Both the position numbers and the translations under genes were made by a program. Positions 58,228 through 64,000 of a DNA stretch of 64,000 nt are shown here, piece after piece. A model generated the notes under the pieces. The model saw nothing but the letters and a program-made list of their open reading frames with translations, did no database searches and had not been told where the DNA came from. Origin of the DNA: Kwoniella botswanensis (taxonomy: Eukaryota > Basidiomycota > Tremellomycetes > Tremellales > Cryptococcaceae); the NCBI RefSeq assembly GCF_036426115.1, contig NC_088599.1, positions 9,570,001 through 9,634,000 of the forward strand. The letters run 5' to 3'. Each line of letters opens with the position of its first letter. The first letter of the stretch is position 1.

Positions 58228-59514
58228 ATGGCATACTCCACTCACTCACTCACATACGACCAACCCCCTCCCTCCAAGAAACCCAGACTCATGCCCAACC
58301 CTCTGAACTCTCTGCCACCCCCTATACAGACTGGTCCTCGATCAGGTGAAGCGCCGTACCCAACAGCTTTGACGAAGAAGCAAAAGCGAGCTGCTCGAGA
58401 CCAGTTCGTACTGCAAGATGGACTATTTGTCCGGAAAGTAATGGATCTCGTTCATTCGATCGATACTAGCCGCATCACCGAACCAGAAGAAGTACCTGTA
58501 AATCTACGATATTTCTTTAATCTACTCAAAAGGGACGATCCGAATGACCCTACGAGTGAAAAAATTTTAAACTCCAAATGTACCGAGAATATCATCTACC
58601 TCATAACTTGTCTTACCGTCAACCAACTAAATTTGAAAACACCTAGGAGAGTACTGAGTGTCGATTATCAAACCAATGTCGGCGTAAGATGTGATAGACC
58701 TGGATTAGGATTCCACTATCATGTCACTAGGTTGATAGGGTTGATCAGGTCAGAAGAACTGAAAGGGATCTTATGTTCTTTGAGTAAGATAGGAAATGGA
58801 TGTCAGGGTAACCATACAAGTATAAGTGAAAATATACATACGGATAACAACAAGTATAGAGAAGTACTGACCAGAGGTGGATTCGAATTTGGTTATCTGT
58901 CCGATCACAAGATCAAAGGATATAATATGAAATCGATAGGATATAATAGTATCGAAGATATAGTTCAGAATGTTGAATGTCCAATGACGAAATTGAATTA
59001 TGGATATATCCGAATGGTCTTGACTAGAGTGAAAACCCAACTCATGTCGCTCGAACCGAAATTGCTGAATAGATCTCAAAATATCAACCACTTTGCTTTT
59101 ACGCAAATGCAGAAACACCTGACCATCTATAAAGAAATCAATAATGGAATTAGCAACACAACGGCCAAACTGAAATACGGTGGATTGGCTACGACAATCA
59201 ATATAGGTTTAATCGAAAACCTCATCCCGACCTATCCACATATTGAAGAAAGTCATAGCGATAATCTACCTTCGATTATCGTTCAGTTGAATGGTCCGAC
59301 CAGTACCATTAGGTTCCCGCAATTGCATCTGGATGTGGAGATAAGTACGGGAAATGTACTGGTGGTACCGTTGGGTAATCTCATACATCATTATGTCGTA
59401 CCTCCTGCTTCCCAAGGTGCTGGAAGGCAAGATCAGAAAAGGTTGGTGATGGTATGTTATACTATAAAATGTATAGAAGAAGAGTATGATCATAGTAGAA
59501 AAGGGAAGAAGTAG
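58228..59514 (+). CDS. Possible divergent 2OG-Fe(II) dioxygenase-like protein
   Basis: Intronless, 428 codons, no sure family. The N-terminus has a nuclear-type SKKPRLMPNPLNSLPPP and LTKKQKRAARDQFVL. The middle includes YLITCLTVNQLNLKTPRRVL and a Cys/His-containing RCDRPGLGFHYHVTRL. The C-terminal 90 residues look like a jelly-roll oxygenase core: H-x-D in ESHSDNLPSIIVQLNG (His 343, Asp 345), RFPQLHLDVEISTGNVLVVP, distal His 387/388 in NLIHHYVVPP and Arg 405 in KRLVMVCYT. That order (HxD, strand with P-x-L, G-x-V, H, R) fits the basidiomycete 2OG oxygenases related to TET/JBP or prolyl hydroxylases. Activity on nucleic acid or protein is a guess. Confidence is high in the gene, moderate in the fold. 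Confidence 0.7.
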   Translation: MAYSTHSLTYDQPPPSKKPRLMPNPLNSLPPPIQTGPRSGEAPYPTALTKKQKRAARDQFVLQDGLFVRKVMDLVHSIDTSRITEPEEVPVNLRYFFNLLKRDDPNDPTSEKILNSKCTENIIYLITCLTVNQLNLKTPRRVLSVDYQTNVGVRCDRPGLGFHYHVTRLIGLIRSEELKGILCSLSKIGNGCQGNHTSISENIHTDNNKYREVLTRGGFEFGYLSDHKIKGYNMKSIGYNSIEDIVQNVECPMTKLNYGYIRMVLTRVKTQLMSLEPKLLNRSQNINHFAFTQMQKHLTIYKEINNGISNTTAKLKYGGLATTINIGLIENLIPTYPHIEESHSDNLPSIIVQLNGPTSTIRFPQLHLDVEISTGNVLVVPLGNLIHHYVVPPASQGAGRQDQKRLVMVCYTIKCIEEEYDHSRKGKK

Positions 59515-59896
59515 ATGATACGAGAATTGGGATCGCAATGGGATGGGGTGGGATGGATTGGATAAGATCAGAAGTAGTAACGAATTTTGATAACGATTTT
59601 TTATGACTTTACACGAACAATTCTCATGTCATATGCAGCTATCATGTATCCTTCTCGAGCTCCCTGTATGTCTGCTCATGTGGATCTGGTGGATGCATTC
59701 TGATGCCAGGCAGAGACGAATCCCATACGCTACCGAAAGGTCACTAGGAAATCTACAATGAGGGTGTGCCATCGTGGGAAAGTGAAATGAAGCCCTTCGA
59801 ACGACGGGCCATGACGTCCATCTGGCTGCAGAATACAAGTCATCAACAAGTGTCAAGAGCGATTGTTTCATACATCTTCTGCAACCCTCAATCACC
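59515..59896. other. Intergenic stretch
   Basis: 3' end of the preceding gene and promoter of CMC4. No other signal seen. Confidence 0.45.
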
Positions 59897-60193
59897 ATGC
59901 CAGCCCCTCAAGACTGTCAAGAGGAAGGTCAGTACACTCTAGCCTGGTGTGCTTGGTCCTTAGTATGCTGAGTTCTTCAATGAACAGCATGTGCGATCCA
60001 GTCATGTCTGACTAAGAACAACTACAACGAATCAGCCTGTTCGTCCTATGTCGAAGCGTTATATCGATGTTGTCAGAAGATGTACGAGAGTACCAACGAT
60101 AATGAGAGTAAAAGTACGGCGTGTCCCATAAGGAGTGTGGTGGAGAGGAAGATGAAGAGGATAGAAGCTGAGAAGGGACAAAATGGACGGTGA
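59897..60193 (+). CDS. CMC4: CMC4, twin-Cys mitochondrial protein
   Basis: Small CHCH-like protein of the mitochondrial intermembrane space, imported by Mia40. Exon 1, MPAPQDCQEE, joins after a short intron (gaacag acceptor) to ACAIQSCLTKNNYNESACSS and YVEALYRCCQKMYES, then STACPIRSVVERKMKR. The Cys spacing C-x10-C-x9-C-C and the opening ACAIQ-x-C match yeast Cmc4 (yeast: ACAIQDCL...). About 80 aa, as expected. Tiny and easily missed by gene finders. It converges with member D of the unknown family. Confidence 0.9.
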
Positions 60194-60390
60194 CAGGACG
60201 AGACGGAATAGTGTATCGCATGGCTTCAAGGGAGACAAATGATGTTGTGAACATGTATCTATCTGTAGCACAAGTGTGAGCTCGGATCTCCTCTAAACAT
60301 CTCTATGAGCATGTGTCACTTTCGGTGGCATAACCGATATTTGCTAATTTGCTTTTAACTCCACAGTCGTATCATCTGCATGCACATTAA

Positions 60391-61815
60391 TCAACTAACT
60401 TCCATCTTATTCTTCCCCTCGCCCTGCTCCTTCCCCTGTTTCGCTTTCCCATCACCCTCATACAATATCGATCTCTTAGTAGGTACATACCTTCCCTCCA
60501 CCTTTTCTCTCGCTACTCTCCTACTAGCATCGACGTTCTTCGCATCAATCTTGGAAATGATCAATTCCTCGTCATTTATCCTAACTTCATTCCAAGCTTC
60601 CAATATCCTTGCTGTGCCTAGATGAAGTATCGGTCGAATACTATCAGTCTGATCATCCAACTTCTCACCTGTCCATTCTCCTCCGTCTTTTAACGGTGGA
60701 CAATGAACTTGTAAGAATCTTGTGAATGCCCATGAGAGAGCAGTAGTAATCACCGGGGCAAGACTTGATGATCTATCCATTCTTGCCTTCTCCGTTGAGC
60801 CCGACGCACGGCGGTACTTCTTCAGACAGAAACACTGACTCAGGTTGAGGGTGAAATATGTCTTATGGCCATTTAGCCATCCTAGACCATCCTTTCTCGA
60901 TATACTCAGTTGTCCTTCCCCCTGTACCTGTCCAAAATCGGACAAATCCCTGGTGCTGGTAAAAGTTACGATTGGTTGAGATGTATTGTACATTTTTGAA
61001 CTTGAGCTCATTTTTGGTGTCAGGCCTCCTCCTCCAGTTAGTTCGGCGGCCCAGACTGGAGCTTGCATATAACACCTCAAGTCTTTATTCAAACGTGAGT
61101 TTAGACGATCATTCCGGGGTTGTCGCCCAAGTTGATCGAATTTGTATATCTCGAGATTGGTTTGGCTGGGAGGTGTGGAATTGTATAAAGATGGGTATCC
61201 TTCCGATAGACTTATTCCAATTGGTGGAGGAGGCTGAATGGTATTCTTTTGAGAGATGGGATCTGGTAAGGTGTCATTCGGCAACTCATCAGGATCTTTA
61301 AGATCAATAAGGTCGCTTTCGAACAATTCGTATGACGCTCGTGGGTCTAGATCCGGTATATTGAGGATTGACGATGATAGGATTTGTGGGTCAAGCAAGA
61401 GATCACCCTGAAGATCATTTGAGGAAGTTAGTCCATTGAAATTAAGCGATTCACCTGAGTCATCCCTTACCCGGCCTTCAGTTTCGAGTGGCGAAGGCGA
61501 AGAGAGAAGGAACGAATCGAATCCTTCATCAGGTGGTTGAAACGCATATTGGTACTTGTACTCCTCTGGATCAATGTCGGACATCTCCATATGCAACAAT
61601 TCAAATTGTGATTCAGATGGGGGTTCGTGGGCCGGAGAGGGGTGCGAAACTACAATACAGTATATGATAGGAAAACCAGCATTTCTGACGTTGATATTTC
61701 TAGGCTATATTCTGTACAGTATCTACTCACGCTCGGTAACGCCTTCATCCAATTGACTTGAAGACGCTTCTTCCCGTTTGGGAAGGATGAATGCGTACTT
61801 GGTTGACCTGTTCAT
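60391..61815 (-). CDS. Five-gene family, member D (intact)
   Basis: Not a known family. Exon 1 MNRSTKYAFILPKREEASSS ends at a gtgagt donor near 61729; a ttgtag acceptor brings SHPSPAHEPPSESQFELL. A long acidic, disordered part follows. The family domain is LRCYMQAPVWAAELTGGG, GQLSISRKDGLGWLNGHKTY, LSQCFCLKKYRRASGST, VITTALSWAFTRFLQVHCPP, EWTGEKLDDQTDSIRPILHL and GTARILEAWNEVRINDEELI, ending KGEGKNKMEVS-like basic sequence. About 447 aa. The closest member is B. Its sequence lacks membrane segments. The intact state in B and D suggests that these two are the functional copies. Confidence 0.78.
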
Positions 61816-62174
61816 GTCGATAATTATACCCGAAAGAACTCGTATACTGTATGACTAGATATCAATGTCGGTACATATACCCCCTCAAGGACAGAATGGC
61901 TCTATACCATTAACCGAATATACAGTACTATTGCTTTTGCTCGTTTACCCTGCCGCGGCATCAACAAAGACACCAATGTAAGAAGGCCTTCCATGAGAAT
62001 CGCAAAAGCCCACCAAGGCTTTTGGAAGGGACTGGCACAGCCACACACAGATCGCTTCGAACAAGTCCTGAGAGGGTTCTAGCATAAGAGGAGGAAGTTA
62101 TACTGTAGTATACTTTACAATTCTCGCTTCGCTCAACAAAGGATATCTAAACATCCACCTCCCCGAACAGATAC
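61816..62174. other. Intergenic stretch between members D and E
   Basis: Promoter of member D and 3' end of member E. Nothing else seen. Confidence 0.4.
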
Positions 62175-63053
62175 CTATACTTTAGTGGTCTTGACATTAC
62201 CGTATGACCGAGGTTTGAAATACCATATATCATACAAGATCAACAAGAAGCAATAGTAAGTACTTTTTCCATCTATAACAGTCCCTTTCCACTTATCCAA
62301 AAATTTACCAGCGGTCCCAATCAACGAAGACTTATCGATCTTTCTCTTAGACTCAGTTGAATTCAAATCCCCGTTTGGAAATTCTTTATTGAGCTGATGC
62401 GCATGCCAGCGTACAGACCAGAGCAAACCCCTTTCAAAGACCGACAAAATCTTGGTCGAAGCATCTCTAATAGGTAAATGTCTTTCTTTAGCTAGATAAT
62501 TCTCTTATCACCCATTCGTCAGGTAAGGATCTAAGCATAGATCGTAGATGACTTGAATTGAAGGTGGGTGTGTAGGAATTCATCAAATCTATACAATCAT
62601 CTCGATGTAACTGGAGAGTGCCACGCGAAGTCGTATGGTTGAGATATCCTGTTCGATCGGATCTACGAGTTTTGAACCTACATTTTTCCCTGGATGGGGA
62701 TGTTCGCATGGTCCAACTTGGAGGAGGGATAAATTGGACCGCTTTGTTAGAATTTTCGAATACCTTTTTGGCGAATTGGCCGAGCGTTTCTGTGGGTTCT
62801 GGTATTTCCCACAGAGGAATATTTGTATGTGAAGTTTGACTTCGGCTGGATTCTGTCAAATGAGAATTATCTGCCAATAGAGCATCTGAATATGGGGTAT
62901 CAGTGATAATATCCTCATATTCCTCAGAAAATCGATCTGTTCGGGCACATTGACGTACAATTAGCACTAACACAGTATGTATGTCATAAAGAGCAAATAC
63001 TAACCATGAACGGCATCCTCCCAGTGCCAATCTATCGCTGTATCTTCGCTCAT
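62175..63053 (-). CDS. Five-gene family, member E (frame junction uncertain)
   Basis: Not a known family. Exon 1 is MSEDTAIDWHWEDAVH (63053); a gttagt donor and aacag acceptor lead to DRFSEEYEDIITDTPYSD, PTETLGQFAKKVFENSNKAV, FIPPPSWTMRTSPSREK, GTLQLHRDDCIDLMNSYTPT and LPDEWVIREL. The frame then closes, and the C-terminal half continues in the +1 frame: RDASTKILSVFERGLLWSVR, LIGTAGKFLDKWKGTVIDGK, ending YGNVKTTKV. A 61-nt intron from gtgataag to gaccaag would join them in frame but uses a weak acceptor; otherwise one base is out of step. About 250-270 aa. The most diverged member; the C-terminal helix keeps the G-x3-L-x2-W pattern. Confidence 0.6.
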
Positions 63054-63402
63054 ACTGATGGTATTGGGAGTTTGATATGACTGATGAGCTGATCAACTGG
63101 AACAATTCTCATTTCATTGGAAGGGCACATGCATATGTAGACAGTGGAGAGTTTAGAATCGATTGGATCAAAATCAGACAGCCACGAGCCGACTGGCGGG
63201 GTTTGATGACGTTGGGGATTTATTGATTAGTATTTCGCAATAGGAGACGACTCAATCAGTGAAGCTTCCACAAGAACCGATTGCCGTACATCATATAGCC
63301 ATGGTATTTCGGATTCACTGCATAATCAGTATCATTCCAAAATAGATTACTCCTCTGCTTTCTGCTATTGCACCGATTGATCATGGGAGTGGAGTTTACA
63401 GG
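63054..63402. other. Intergenic stretch
   Basis: Promoter of member E and 3' end of the cupin gene. Nothing else seen. Confidence 0.4.
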
Positions 63403-64000
63403 TTACTGAGATCCATTGGGAGCAGAAGCAACAGTGAATTTCCCATCTTTACTTCTTTCCCAAATATCCGAGGCATTTGCTCTACCAACCATAATCATAC
63501 AATCAGCTGACGAATGACAACACATTAAATCTTCTGGAGTCTGCATGGATCACTTACAAAGGATAATGCGTCACACCTGATCCACCTCTATCCCCACCCA
63601 CCAGATATTCGCACCCCTCCTCCCCTGCTTTCAGTCCATGAGCGTATCTTGATGCGCCTACCCCGCCAGGAAAACCGATGAAGTCGCCCTGAGAGACAGG
63701 TACTTCTTCAACTTGATGTTCTTTCCTCTCTCCCTCTCCGTCCTCTGGACCTGAAGAAGCGGGCTGGAAAGGATTGAGGATTGGAAGCGAAGCGTCAACC
63801 AGTTGAAGGATGGCTGAGCCGGAGAGTATATATATCCATTCTGTATTAGAAAGGTGATAGTGAATTGCCTAAATCATGTTACAACGGGTTGGCCCAGCGA
63901 CGAACCTATTCTACTAAAGGGGTGTGCCGATTTACACTTACAGTAGATTCCATACCTGGACCTATTGATGATTTATGGACGGCTACACCCGTGTTTGCCA
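63403..64000 (-). CDS. Cupin-domain protein, truncated by the window edge
   Basis: Minus-strand gene whose 5' end lies beyond the right edge. The visible exons read ANTGVAVHKSSIGPGMEST, then (after a gatttag acceptor) AIHYHLSNTEWIYILSGSAI plus LQLVDAS, an acidic linker, VSQGDFIGFPGGVGASRYAH and CEYLVGGDRGGSGVTHYPL, then ANASDIWERSKDGKFTVAS ending at a taa (63405-63403). HYHLSNTEW with ILSGSA is the first cupin motif (His and Glu metal ligands), and GDFIGFPGG is the second, with YAH supplying a further His. Small single-domain cupins of this kind are often of unknown substrate. About 150 aa are visible. Confidence 0.8.

Noticed and set aside
1-64000. Transposons, LTR elements, CRISPR arrays, telomeric or centromeric repeats
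   Set aside because: No terminal repeats, transposase or reverse-transcriptase motifs, or arrays of spaced repeats were seen on either strand.

Overview
The window reads as nuclear DNA of a basidiomycete yeast, most likely a tremellomycete close to Cryptococcus or Kwoniella. Most genes are cut by many short introns (about 45-80 nt, GTRNGT donors, CTRAY-like branch sites, YAG acceptors). The genes lie on both strands, a few hundred bases apart, and the recognisable proteins are typical of fungi. All gene boundaries and splice sites were read by eye from the sequence and from protein-family logic. No transcript data or database search was used.

Left part (0-31.6 kb): hexose-type MFS transporter; Reb1/TTF1-like Myb DNA-binding protein; intronless PPR-like protein; large Zn2Cys6 transcription factor; a tandem pair of paralogous genes of unknown family (13.4-17.5 kb); WDR48/UAF1-type WD40 protein; small single-pass membrane protein; HAD-family hydrolase; NodB-type polysaccharide deacetylase; intronless FAD monooxygenase; small orphan gene; CDC123 (eIF2 assembly).

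Middle (31.6-51 kb): small secreted protein with basic cleavage-like sites; orphan helical protein divergent from MED31; AOS1 (SUMO E1 subunit) converging on MED31; GPATCH4-like G-patch protein; HSP12-like stress protein; PhyH-type 2-oxoglutarate dioxygenase; membrane-anchored GH17 beta-glucanase; disordered proline/serine-rich protein; a 2 kb gene-poor stretch; TSR4/PDCD2.

Right part (51-64 kb): the most unusual region. Five divergent members of one gene family I do not recognise lie within 11 kb, interleaved with conserved genes (glutathione peroxidase, a possible 2OG-Fe(II) dioxygenase-like protein, CMC4). They share a low-complexity N-terminus, a 'P-x-P/A-x-W' start of the conserved domain, a 'L-x-I-x-R-x3-L-x-W-L' core, a 'L-x-W-x3-R/D-x-L' helix and a C-terminal 'G-x3-I/L-L-x2-W' helix. 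Two look intact. Three show an apparent single break or an ill-defined junction in the reading frame, which suggests birth-and-death evolution. A cupin gene runs off the right edge.

No transposon, LTR element, rRNA, CRISPR array or convincing tRNA was seen.
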